Below, piece by piece: positions 44,717 through 54,575 of a stretch of 64,000 nucleotides of DNA. The position numbers and the translations under genes were made by a program. Below the pieces are notes generated by a model. The model saw only the letters and a list, made by a program, of their open reading frames with translations. It was not told where the DNA came from and made no database searches. Origin of the DNA: Gautieria morchelliformis (Eukaryota > Basidiomycota > Agaricomycetes > Gomphales > Gomphaceae); contig WHVA01000101.1 in assembly GCA_015179125.1 (NCBI GenBank), forward strand, positions 186,001-250,000, read 5' to 3'. Position 1 is the stretch's first letter. Each line of letters starts with the position of its first letter.

Positions 44717-47700
44717 ATGATGATTCCACGCAGTCGAAGACGGACATGAGCGACGAGCTCGAGGTCCACACCCCAGGCGCAGCCCAGTGACATGACGGCT
44801 GACGCTATCCTGGACCAAGAGAACAGGACGATAGAAGACGGAGAGATCGTAGATCTCACCGCCCTCGTCACCTCAGTAGAGGACGAGGAAAACCCCGACC
44901 ACGTCTCATCGAGCGTGGCTGAAGAAGAGACGACGCCGAGCAACGAGCCGGTGCCACCCCCCCATCTCCCTCTGCCCAAGGACAAAGGAAAGGGCTGAGC
45001 CATCGTCGGACGGTAGAGCAACAACGTCGAGGCGGGCACAAAGCCACGACTCAGACCGACGCTCACGAAGTAGAGCGACGACGATCGTCCCTGAAGGAGG
45101 ACGACAGCAAAAGAGACGAGTCCCAGACGATGGTCAGGACTCAGAATACTCGAGCTCTAGTCGCAAGAGCTCGAGGGCTCACACCATCGACCACGAGATG
45201 GCAGAGGCCCTGAACAAACAGGTGCAGGCTGCGCTGCACCAAAGTACGCTGACGTGCCACAAGCACGATCAGCTGGCATCGCAGCTTGACAACGCCGCCG
45301 CCGCCCTAATGGCAATCGGCAAGGAACTCCACCAGGCGGAGGAGGTCAGGCGGCAAGATGCAGCCACGCTGGAGGACGTCCAGAAAGCACTCCACCCACG
45401 CGGGGTGTTGGGTGCATTTATGCTCCTGCACCAAAATCAAGCATAATATATTCAATTTATTGTGTGGTGTTTCAATATTTTCTCATACTGTTCTTGTACC
45501 ATGCATCCATTTCTCTGCTTATTTTCGAAATTTTCTAGTCACTCTCTATCTCTCCATTTCATTCTGTTATTTCTACTTTCACAGGCGGCTGCACCCAGCG
45601 GAGTTTGAAACGACTTCGACGCGCGAGCCCTTGGGCGCTAAAGGGCCGGGTGCAAGTATATGCCTTCTGAGACAGGATTACACTCCTCTCTCAGTGACAA
45701 TAAATTCACTGAGAGAGGCGAGTAGTATTCTTCATATTTACATAGCATGTTGACTGAAAATCATGTAGTATATTTGATTCTAGGTACTGTATTAATACAT
45801 CAGTGACAATAAATTCACTGAGAGAGTATATTTGATTCTAGCTTTCTAAGAACTCTACCGAACCTTCCCTGCCATAGCCCCTAGTTGCTAACACGGGGAA
45901 CGTGACGCAACTCATCCGAGCTCGCGACAGTCCGCAGCTAACGAACGCAGTTGCGACGCGCTCCGAAGGGAGCGAGACAAACAGCGAATGCCGCCGCCAG
46001 CCGTCCCGGTCGAACAGGACGTAAGGTTCAGGAACAAACCTCAGGAGCAACCGGCTGCCCCAACGGACAGCTGTAAAACGATCCAACAGATTGTTAGGGA
46101 TCAGGTCGCCTCAGAGCCTGACTCTGAAACGACGACTGAGAGCTTAGAGCTCGAAGTCGCACACTGGCAGCGTAAAGAAGCTGCAGCCGGGCGCCACCAC
46201 ACACGGGCACTCGAGCTACTAGCAAAGAACGCCGAAGAAAGGGTGGCCCACAGCCACACCGCTCAGCTGCCCAACGAGCAGCTCACGCAAGCCGTACAGG
46301 ATGCACGGCAAGCGCGCGCTGCCTACAACAGCAGGCTATGGATCCGCAACGCGGGACTGACCGGGGACACCAGGCACAAAACGCCCCCGGAACCGAGACC
46401 ACAAAATGCTCCTGATCCCGAGCCCGATCCGGGCCCGGGGCCCGTCAGGGCATATAACAGCCTGCCCCATGCGGCGTCACAACCGCGTGAGCGATCCATG
46501 GCCCCAATGGAAGGCCAGGGAATCCCTGACCAGGCCGACGTCGTACCAATGGAGCCGTACGACGGGATCACACGGATGATCCGCGTGGTGTTGGCAGACG
46601 CCGCGGACACAGACCCGGAGAAGTCTGTGCTAGCGAAAGCCGGCATGAAATTGGCTCACCCCGAGCCATACGCCGGGGGATCTGACCTAGAAGAGTTTGA
46701 AATATTCGTGGCAGCCATCCTACGATGGCTGAAAATGAACTGCCTCCTAGGGCCAACCAGCATTGACACGCAGGTCGGCTATGTGGGCACTCGCCTCACC
46801 GGCGAAGCCCAGGAATGGTTCCTTCGAAACATTGAACGCTTCGATCGCCAGGTCCGCAGCTGGATGCTGGAATCTGTGATGCAAGGCCTTCAAAAGAGGT
46901 TCCTGCACACACTGACATACCATCACGCCTCGAATAAGCTCGACGCGGTCATGCAAGGCATGAAAACCATTCAGGAGATGCTGAACGAGCTCACGAAATA
47001 CGTGGCACGTATGATACAGCCGCCAGACGAGTACACGTTCCGGAGATGGTTCATATCGGCGCTACGCGAAACGCTGCGCAACGAGGTCCTCAAAAAGGGC
47101 TACATGCCGAGAGCAGCTCAATAGAGCAACTCTTCGAGACGGCCCAGATGATCGAGGAGGCATCCCGATACAACATGGGGATGCACTGCGCAGAAAGCGC
47201 AGCAGCAACGGCAAGCGCCGCCCGGCTCACAGGGAGCAAGCCGTTGACACAAACGGGCCTGACCAGGCCCAGCCTGTTCGCAAGAAGCGGAACAGGTCAA
47301 CGGCTACCGCCCTCACGCCCAGCACAAGCTGGACGCCCACCTGAAGCTAAACAGCCTCAAGCGTCAGGATCGTCCCCGCGACCTGCCCCACCGACGAAAA
47401 CGTCGGGCCGGCCCAACGACAGGCCCAGCGGCAGCCAAAGCAACACCACATGCTTTGAATGCGGCCAACCTGGCCACAAGAAGGCAGAATGCCCCCGGCT
47501 TAGGTCCGGTATAAGGACAGCGGCCGTGAGGCACGACGGTGAAGCCGAGGATCCGGAGTCAGATCCCGATCAAAACTCTCTTCAACAGATTGATGAAGAG
47601 GGGGAGGGTGATCCCCAACCCAACGACACTCCGGATAACGGAGACACGCCCACTGAAGAGTGGGACCCTGAGCCGTCCCAATACTATGAATGGGACGAAG

Positions 47701-48329
47701 AGGTGGAGGACACCACCTACAGGTCCAGCGCGATCAGATTCACGCTGGAAGACGAAACCGCCACGAAAGTCATGGCGGCACGCACATCAGTCACGCCAGA
47801 CAAGGCGGCCGAGCCGGTGTATCACCACCGAAGCAAACACAGAACGCGGCCAACGCATCCGCGTAGTGAGAACCGTACCCTATCGGGGTACTGGGAAATA
47901 AACGGCGTAAAAGCCCACTGCCTGCTAGATAGCGGCAGCGAAGGGGTACTGCTGTCCCCCGAATTCACGCGAGCTACAGGAATGAAGACATTCTCCCTGG
48001 AGCAACCAATTGCGCTGCAGCTAGCCTGCATAGGCAGCCGTTCCACGATCAACTATGGAATGAACACAACCATGAAGTTTGGTCGTGGGACATACGACGA
48101 ATACTTCGACGTAGCAAATGTCGAATATTACAACACGATCTTAGGGACACTGTTCCTAAGGAGATTCGGCATAACCCTGGACTTCTCGAGCCCAGGGACG
48201 ATCTGCAAGGGAAACGAGGTGATCCCCACGGGCAAGGTCTCATTCGACGATGACGAATCGAAGAACGAGGACAAAGGGCCATGGGTGAGCAGGATCACCC
48301 AAGCACCGACGCCGAACCTGGCTCATTGA
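44717..48329 (+). pseudogene. D3 gag-protease
   Basis: Starts MMIPRSRR. TGA at 44747-44749 (CGA in D1) and at 44996-44998. The solo E LTR lies at 45416-45893. The capsid region resumes at 45988 (MKLAHPEPYAGG near 46645; ILRWLKMNCLL) and shifts frame near 47100. The next frame holds a Gln/Ser/Pro-rich linker, the knuckle C-x2-C-x4-H-x4-C (CFECGQPGHKKAEC, 47450-47495) and the protease LLDSGSEGVLLS (about 47920). Gag and protease are in one frame, ending at TGA 48327-48329. Confidence 0.85.
45416..45893 (+). repeat. Solo E LTR (478 bp) in D3 gag
   Basis: TGTTGGGTGC...GTTGCTAACA with duplication CGGGG (45411-45415, 45894-45898). The hairpin arms are 45685-45697 and 45706-45718. Confidence 0.95.
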
Positions 48330-48364
48330 AGCCAGGAGGACGAGTCGCGGGACGACCCGTCCTC
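48317..48364 (+). promoter_or_regulatory. D3 gag-pol UGA with flanking and downstream hairpins
   Basis: The TGA (48327-48329) lies in the loop of CCTGGCT / AGCCAGG (48317-48323, 48330-48336). Six nt after the stop a second stem begins: GAGGACG (48336-48342) with CGTCCTC (48358-48364), with inner GTCG/CGAC pairs. The frame after TGA stays open to pol at 48408 and beyond. Both stem positions and the same stop recur in D2. Confidence 0.6.
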
Positions 48365-49980
48365 GAACTCACCCTACAGTCGTAGGGAGAGACGCTCTCA
48401 CCTAACGGTGAAAGCGATGGGAAAGAGGAAAGTGGGCCCGTGCGCCGCGGGACCTAATAGACGCCAACAGCGCCTAATGGCTTCTAAGCCAACCACTACC
48501 ATCATCCTCATGGATGATGACCTTCCTCGCCTCCGCGAGGAATGGATGGAAAGAATCACTGACCTAGTCAGTGGAATTCCATTAGAACTCCCGCCACTGC
48601 GGGAGATCAACCATGAGATCAACCTCATCGATCCCAACAAGCACATGCGGTATCGACTACCGAAATGCCCCGAACACTTCCGAGAGGAACTGTCGGCAAA
48701 GATAGAACGATACACCACTGCAAAGTGGTGGATTCCGGCAGTAGCGCAGCAGGCAGTGCCCATGCTGTGTGTGCCGAAGAAGAACGGTACATTGAGAACC
48801 GTCTTCGATCTGCGCCAGAAGAACGAAAACACGGTGAAGGACATCACGCCCTTCCCGGATCAGGATATCATATGCAGCGACATGGCTCGCTGCCAATATT
48901 GAACTAAACTCGATATGTCAGAAGCATACGAGCAGATCCGGATCCATCTGGATCACGTAGCAAAGAGAGCCTTTGCCACGATCCTCGGCACCTTCAGGAG
49001 CCAGGTGATACAGATGGGGGACTGTAACGCCCCATCAACATTCCAACGGCTGATGACAGCCATTTTCCGCGACTGCATAGGTCGCTTCGTCCATGTATAC
49101 ATGGACGACATCTTCATATACTCGCTCTCAATACAAGAGCATGAAGAACACCTCTACATCGTCTGTGACAGACTGAGGAAGAACCACCTCTTTCTGAGCA
49201 AGAAAAAGGTGGACCTCTACTCCATCCGAATGGAGTGCCTCGGCCATATGATCGATGGCCGAGGGGTACATGCCGACGAGGATAAGATGCAACGCATCCG
49301 TGAGTGGCGCAGGCCATGGACGTTCAATGACGTCCAGCGTTTCCTCGGGCTCATACAGTATCTGGCACACTACATGCCGGATGTTAGCGCATATACCACC
49401 CCGCTATCGGGCTGTGTGCGTAATAACCGTCCATTCGAATGGACACCACTGCTCGACAAATCCTGGCAAAGCATTAAGGCGTTGGCCTGTAAGGCCCCAA
49501 TCCTGCGTCCAGTAGATGCAAGGTGCCCAGAGCCGATCTGGGTGATCACCGACGGATCAAAAGCCGGCGTCGGTGAGGTCTACGGCCAAGGTCCTGACTG
49601 GAAAACTTGTTGACCAGCCGGCTTCTTGTCAAAGAAGTTCAGCATTGCTCAGCAACACTACCGGACTCACGAGCACGAGACGATCGCGGTGCTCGAGGCT
49701 CTCATGAAATGGGAGGACAAGCTGCTGGGGCGAAGGTTCACCCTCGTCACAGACCACAAGGGACTCGAGTACTTCGAGACCCAAAAGAGCCTATCTGACC
49801 GACAGGTCAGATGGTGGGAGTTTCTATCCCGGTTCAATTTCAACACCGTTCATGTAGACAGTGTAGAGAACAAGGTAGCGGACTGCCTGTCGCGCTACTA
49901 CGAGAGTGACACGAGTGATGACAATCACCCGTACCACGTCTTCGTGAACGCAGATCGTTTAGACCCGGACGGTGAGTTAT

Positions 49981-50084
49981 TGTTAGAGAATCAAGCGCGA
50001 TGATAGCAGGTTCCAACTGCGTAAAGAGCTAGTGTACAACGCGAACAAAACTATAAACCGTATGACGTCGCTCGCCTTCCAACA
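49981..50084 (-). repeat. H 3' LTR (104 bp)
   Basis: Plus-strand ends TGTTAGAGAATC and GCCTTCCAACA. It has one TGACGTCG-type site. Two substitutions and an 11-bp indel separate it from the other LTR. Confidence 0.9.
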
Positions 50085-50132
50085 CACCTCCTCGAGCGAC
50101 GGCTTCTCGAGTGACAGAAAGTCGAAATGTAA

Positions 50133-50885
50133 TCAAAACAAAGACGCTGCGATTTTATCGCTCGCTTCCTCCTTCTTCGGTTCAGGACAATTGGACTTGT
50201 AATGACCTTTCTTGCCACAACTGTAGCAAGTGATCTCGGAAAGTTGCATTTTGATCTTCTTGTTCTTGACATCTTGTGCAGAATAGATAGGTCCTGAGAG
50301 TTCTACGACGTGTTCGTGGGCATTTTGTCGCACCTCCTCATTCAAAAGACGGGTGATGACATTTGGAAGTGTGAGTTCATTCGGGGGCAGGTTGTCAAGC
50401 GTGACGATGAGCGTGGAATACGAATCTGGTAGTCCAGCTGTGAGTGCAAGAATGATGTCTTCATCGATAATCGTAACTCCAGCAGCGTCGAGACGGTACG
50501 CGGTATTTTTGACATCGGCAATCCATGAATTCATGACCTGGTCGTCCTGTTTCTTCATATACAGGAATTCGCGGTGAAGGGCAAGGCGGGTCGCAAATCC
50601 GCGAGCGCGATGGACTTGTTCAAGGTTCTCCCAAATCTCCGTTGGGTAACTGAACCGAGCATGAGGAAGCTGGGACGCTTCGATGTGGAGAATGATTTTC
50701 GCGTGGGCCACTTGTTGCTTCTTGACATAAGCATGAACGGCCTTAGAGCTGTCAGTGCCCACAGGGCGACGCTCAGTCCCATCAACTACATCCCAAAGGT
50801 CTTTCTCAATGAGCAGGGCCTCCATCATATAATGCCAGTCCACATAATTCTTTTCATTCAGCTTCTCAAACTGAGTCTCCGGCAT
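50133..50885 (-). CDS. H Gag (copia type, 250 residues)
   Basis: Intact frame starting MPETQFEKLNEKNYVDWHY, the usual start of copia Gag (UBN2/DUF4219-like). It has a central helical region (EIWENLEQVH, EFLYMKKQDDQVMNSWI, ALTAGLPDSYSTLIVTL) and a C-terminal knuckle C-x2-C-x4-H-x4-C (CYSCGKKGHYKSNC), ending soon after KIAASLF. Length is typical for a stand-alone copia Gag. It should assemble particles and bind RNA through the knuckle. An uninterrupted frame inside heavily mutated D3 suggests late arrival or selection. Confidence 0.9.
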   Translation of the reverse strand: MPETQFEKLNEKNYVDWHYMMEALLIEKDLWDVVDGTERRPVGTDSSKAVHAYVKKQQVAHAKIILHIEASQLPHARFSYPTEIWENLEQVHRARGFATRLALHREFLYMKKQDDQVMNSWIADVKNTAYRLDAAGVTIIDEDIILALTAGLPDSYSTLIVTLDNLPPNELTLPNVITRLLNEEVRQNAHEHVVELSGPIYSAQDVKNKKIKMQLSEITCYSCGKKGHYKSNCPEPKKEEASDKIAASLF

Positions 50886-50898
50886 GATTGCAAGTGAT

Positions 50899-51060
50899 TT
50901 GAGCTTTCAATAGGCTCAACAACGGTGCACGCTTTCGGCAGGCGTGACTTTCAACAATTGAGCTTTCGGTAGGCTCAACAACAGTGCACGCTTTCAATAG
51001 GCGTGTCTTTCGATGCGTGAGCGCGCTTTCGTTAGGCGCGACGCGCTTTCGGTAGGCACG
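50899..51060 (-). promoter_or_regulatory. Array of six hairpins in the leader of H
   Basis: Plus-strand loops TTTCAATAG, TTTCGGCAG, TTTCGGTAG, TTTCAATAG, TTTCGTTAG, TTTCGGTAG (sense: CTRNYGAAA), each 9 nt. Stems: TTGAGC/GCTCAA (50899-50919 and 50958-50978), CACGC/GCGTG (50928-50946 and 50987-51005), CGCGC/GCGCG (51022-51040) and CGCGC/GCACG with one mismatch (51042-51060). Hairpins 1+2 and 3+4 are a 59-bp duplication. It ends 14 nt before the gag ATG. A role as RNA packaging or dimer signal is inference. Confidence 0.7.
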
Positions 51061-51110
51061 ATTTTCGAGTGTCGACTTCGGCCTCGACAGGCAAGGGGTG
51101 TACGCAGTTG

Positions 51111-51225
51111 TGTTAGAGAATCAAGCGCGATGATAGCAGGTCCCAACTGCATAAAGAGCTAGTGTACAACGCGAACAAAACTATAAACCGTATGACGTCA
51201 ACATGACGTCGCTCGCCTTCCAACA
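51111..51225 (-). repeat. H 5' LTR (115 bp)
   Basis: Same ends as the other LTR. It has an 11-bp duplication that gives two adjacent TGACGTC sites (one a full CRE-type TGACGTCA), in the copy that would drive transcription. Confidence 0.9.
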
Positions 51226-53000
51226 GTTATTGCCCACAGACCGGTATGTCGAGCTGCGAACAGCGGCGACAAGATGCTCTAAACGCCTCGCTGAGAAGAC
51301 AGAGGCGAGAGCAACGGAAGCCGCCGCATTAAACGAGGGCTCACCAGAGCCCGCGAACGTCGCCGTGTCCAGCGATGATGACGATGACGTCAGAGCCATC
51401 GCCGCAGGGAATGACGGTGCACCCCTGCGCCGGATCGTCGAGCAAGGCGTAGACCTGTCTAAGGTCCTACGAGACCCGTACCATAGGGACACCATGTTCA
51501 CAAAGATCATGGCGCACCCGGACGCGCACCCGAGATTCGGGATCCGGGACGGGCTGATCTGGACTAAGAATCAGCTCAAGAGAGACATCATTGCCGTCCC
51601 CCGCTCTGTTCTTCAAGGGGGAAGGAAGCTGATCGAAATCATCATCGATCGGGCACATCAGATAGTCGGCCACTACGGCCATCTGAAGACTTCGAACTAC
51701 GTTCAAAGAGCATATTGGTGGCCGGGCATGAACCCAGACATAGAAGCGTTCTGCACATCGTGCGCGAGGTGTCAGATGATGAAAACCAGGCCACAACAGC
51801 CCAAGGGCCTACTACACAGCCTACCCATTCCGGATAGGCCGTGGCAGTCGATTGGCATCGACTTCATGGGGCCCCTGCCCAAATCCAACGACTGTGACTA
51901 CCTGACGCTAGTCATCGACCGACTAACGTCGCTCGTACACCTCGTGCCAACCACGACGAGCGTGTCAGCCAAGGGAGTAGCCTGGCTGTTTCTGAAAGAG
52001 GTCATCCGACTGCACGGAGTTCCCGACTCCATCATCTCGGACAGAGACTCAAAGTTCACGTCGATCTTCTGGCGTGAACTCCAGCGACTCATGGGGACTA
52101 AGCTCCTCATGTCAACTGCCTTCCATCCACAAACAGATGGAGCCACCGAGCGGGCAAACCGCTCGATCGGCCAGATATTGCGCACGGTCGTCAGAGACGA
52201 TCAGAAGGATTGGGCAGTGAAATGCCCAATGGTTGAGGTCGCCCTCAACAGCAACATCAGCGCGACCACAGGATTTGCACCTTTCGAGCTGAACCACGGC
52301 TATATGCCACGGATAGACCTCCCCATAGCCATGGACACCCCGTTCAAGGAGGTGGCCCGATTCGCACATCAGGCAAAATGGAACCTGATGGCGGCACACG
52401 ATGCAATCATAGAGCATCGAGTGACGCAAATGTTTCACGCAAATAAGAAACATATGGCGAGCGACAGGAAGAGCCAGAAAGCTAGTCCCGCAGTACATCA
52501 GACCATACCGCGTCGTCGAGGCTCACAACGACGCCTCGACGGTGACCCTCGATCTTCCCGACGAACTGAAAAGCCGTCGCATTTCACCGGTCTTCCATTC
52601 CAGCCTCGTGCGGCGATACGAGGTTAACAACGACGAATTGTTCCCTCGTCGCGAGGCCAAGTCATTCTATGACTTCGGAGCAAATGATGACGAGGAGTGG
52701 CTCGTCGACGAGATTATCGCACATCGATGGATAAACTCGACGGACCTGGAGTTCCAGGTCCATTGGACCCTAGGCGACGTGACATGGGAACCCATGTCGT
52801 CCTGCAAGGACCTCGAAGCCCTAGATAGCTACCTAGAGCTTTGAGGGGTGGGCAAGCCACGCGACCTCCCCAGACGCCGCTAGACGCGTCTGTCACGTGT
52901 AGACCACGTGACGCGCCAGCCACGGCGCGGTTAAATTTTCACCTCGGATCTTTCCGAGGGCGCATCGCTTCTTGGAAGCAACCACCACCATCATCTACCC

Positions 53001-54575
53001 ATGAAGATGATGCCCCCCAAGGATGGGATGGACGTTGACCCGTCAACATCCACAACGCGAACAACGGCCCCGAGACAAGGGGCCGCTGACATTCTCCGTG
53101 CTCCGATAGACCAGGAGCACTGGATGATCGTGGGATGGGAGGACGCCCTCACCATCGTCCACCTGGACGATTGCGCAACGTGCGCCAACTACGCCGCACA
53201 CCTTAGGGCCGCGACCGGCACCCGCAAGGTCAAGTTGCGGGATGAAGACATCGGCGACGCCGTCGATGCAGCTTGGGGATGGCTCCCAAGGGGCATCGCG
53301 CGTGACGCGCGAGAGGAGCCCCTCCGGGATGTCCACGACCTCAAAAAAGAGGTCAAGGAGCTAGAACGCGCGGTCGAGGACCGCGACGACGCGCTCGTAA
53401 CCGAGCGCGCCAGGATCAAGGAACTGGAGCAGCAGCTGAGTGCAGCCCAGCTCCAGGTTACCCTGGTCCACGCTGCCTCAAAAAGGCCGCGACATGACCC
53501 GGCCACGGACCCAGTGTCCGGGCCATCTTCACCTCGCGCGACGGTGCCGTTGCCGGCGCGCGCAACATCGGGGCTAGCGTCCCGATTGTCGGCGCCGACT
53601 CCGACCACGACAACGACGGAAGGGCAGAGTGCACCTTCCGACTCTGCATACGGCGTCCCAGATGGATGGGAGTCCGTCTCGTCCGTCTGGAAGACGTACG
53701 ACCCCGAACGGGCACAGCAGCTGGCAGAGCAGCAAAAGCAAAAGCACAAGAAATTGCGCGGCTCCCTCCACACCATCAATGGGCTAGCCATTGTGAAGGA
53801 AAGCGCAATCAGCGCTTACCTAGTGGCGTCATTGTCGCACACCATCAACGACCCCGCCCTTCAGCGGCGGGTAGCACAGGTCGAGGCCCAGTACATCAGG
53901 CCTGGCATGGCCCTACCTCCGCCGGCAGGGACAGTTCACCCTCCCTACCTGGGGGAGGGACTGATCATCCCACTGGGAGATCCACCGATCTCCGAGACGG
54001 GCCTCCTACCACGACCAGTAGGAAAGGCCCAACAGCGTCGTACTCAATGGTACGACGTCTGCCCGCTCGACGACCCACACTTCGTCGAACTCATAGCGTG
54101 GGCAAAGGAAATGCCGCAGCTCGCGCGTACGCGCGAGATGATCGGCATATTCAAACGCATCGAGCGCGAACAACGCGCTCGCAATCCCAAAAGGGATTGT
54201 CTCGTGATAGTGGGAGGTACCCCGCACGACATCGCGGCCATTCTAAAGGGTTGGATACACAACCCTGAAGGAATCCCCTCCGCCATCCATGACAACGCGG
54301 ATGGCACCTTCAACCTAGACGACATGGACGTCTGGATGTGGTTGAAGGCCCTTGCACCCCGGGTCAAAGGGGTCGCATCACTGCTCAGGGCGAGGCTACT
54401 CGACCTCTTCGGCTCGACGGACCAATGGTCGAGCCTCGTCGACGCCAGGGAAGTTGTTTTGGAACCCTTCAAGACTTTGGTGTTATTGCTAACACTTCAA
54501 TCTATCAGAACGTGTCGTTTACGAGACTCAAAGAATATTAAACAATGCTGCAGCACAACTCCAGAAATAATTTAA
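53001..54575 (+). CDS. D3 ORF3, accessory protein of family D
   Basis: Open for 524 codons from ATG 53001; the start shared with D1 is MDVDPSTS at 53028. Features in order: Cys-x2-Cys near the N-terminus (DDCATCANYA), coiled coil (about residues 105-150: DLKKEVKELERAVEDRDD), basic KRPRHD, Ser/Thr/Pro-rich linker, conserved helical region (KKLRGSLHTINGLAI), Pro-rich stretch (MALPPPAGTVHPPY), and a C-terminal region present here but beyond the window edge in D1 (IVGGTPHDIAAILKGWI). The last ~35 codons may be non-D sequence. No catalytic motif or membrane segment; function unknown. It lies in sense, unlike the antisense genes of A and B. Confidence 0.65.
   Translation: MKMMPPKDGMDVDPSTSTTRTTAPRQGAADILRAPIDQEHWMIVGWEDALTIVHLDDCATCANYAAHLRAATGTRKVKLRDEDIGDAVDAAWGWLPRGIARDAREEPLRDVHDLKKEVKELERAVEDRDDALVTERARIKELEQQLSAAQLQVTLVHAASKRPRHDPATDPVSGPSSPRATVPLPARATSGLASRLSAPTPTTTTTEGQSAPSDSAYGVPDGWESVSSVWKTYDPERAQQLAEQQKQKHKKLRGSLHTINGLAIVKESAISAYLVASLSHTINDPALQRRVAQVEAQYIRPGMALPPPAGTVHPPYLGEGLIIPLGDPPISETGLLPRPVGKAQQRRTQWYDVCPLDDPHFVELIAWAKEMPQLARTREMIGIFKRIEREQRARNPKRDCLVIVGGTPHDIAAILKGWIHNPEGIPSAIHDNADGTFNLDDMDVWMWLKALAPRVKGVASLLRARLLDLFGSTDQWSSLVDAREVVLEPFKTLVLLLTLQSIRTCRLRDSKNIKQCCSTTPEII

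Larger units (their letters stand above)
49981..51225 (-). mobile_element. H: 1.25-kb gag-only copia-type element (TR-GAG-like)
   Basis: Very short LTRs (104 and 115 bp) with TG...CA ends, a perfect duplication GTTAT (49976-49980, 51226-51230), and a single intact gag on the minus strand. The leader between the 5' LTR and gag contains six hairpins. A purine run GAGGAGGTG precedes the 3' LTR. There is no protease, integrase or RT, so it must be mobilised in trans. It fits the idea of terminal-repeat retrotransposons that carry only GAG. Confidence 0.85.
48330..52886 (+). pseudogene. D3 pol: RT, RNase H, integrase, chromodomain, interrupted by H
   Basis: RT begins with VPKKNG...DLRQ (48770-48830). 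Stop TGA at 48900-48902; YMDD at 49098-49109. RNase H (49530-49980) with TGA at 49611-49613 where D1 and D2 have CGA. H is inserted at 49981 (duplication GTTAT). Integrase HHCC (51650-51780), DDE core (IDFMGPLPKSND, SDRDSKFTS, ERANRS; 51850-52170). A deletion of about 60 bp and a frame change near 52450, shared with D1. Chromodomain (52690-52840) ends at TGA 52842-52844, where D1 has CGA. Confidence 0.9.
44366..54478 (+). mobile_element. D3: Ty3/gypsy chromovirus with accessory ORF3
   Basis: 5' LTR 44366-44578, gag-protease, in-frame TGA, pol with chromodomain, then ORF3. Interrupted by an E solo LTR (45416-45893) and by H (49981-51225). The most complete D copy here, but with several stops. 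The right end is uncertain: D-like sequence is last recognised near 54450 and no 3' LTR follows. Confidence 0.85.
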
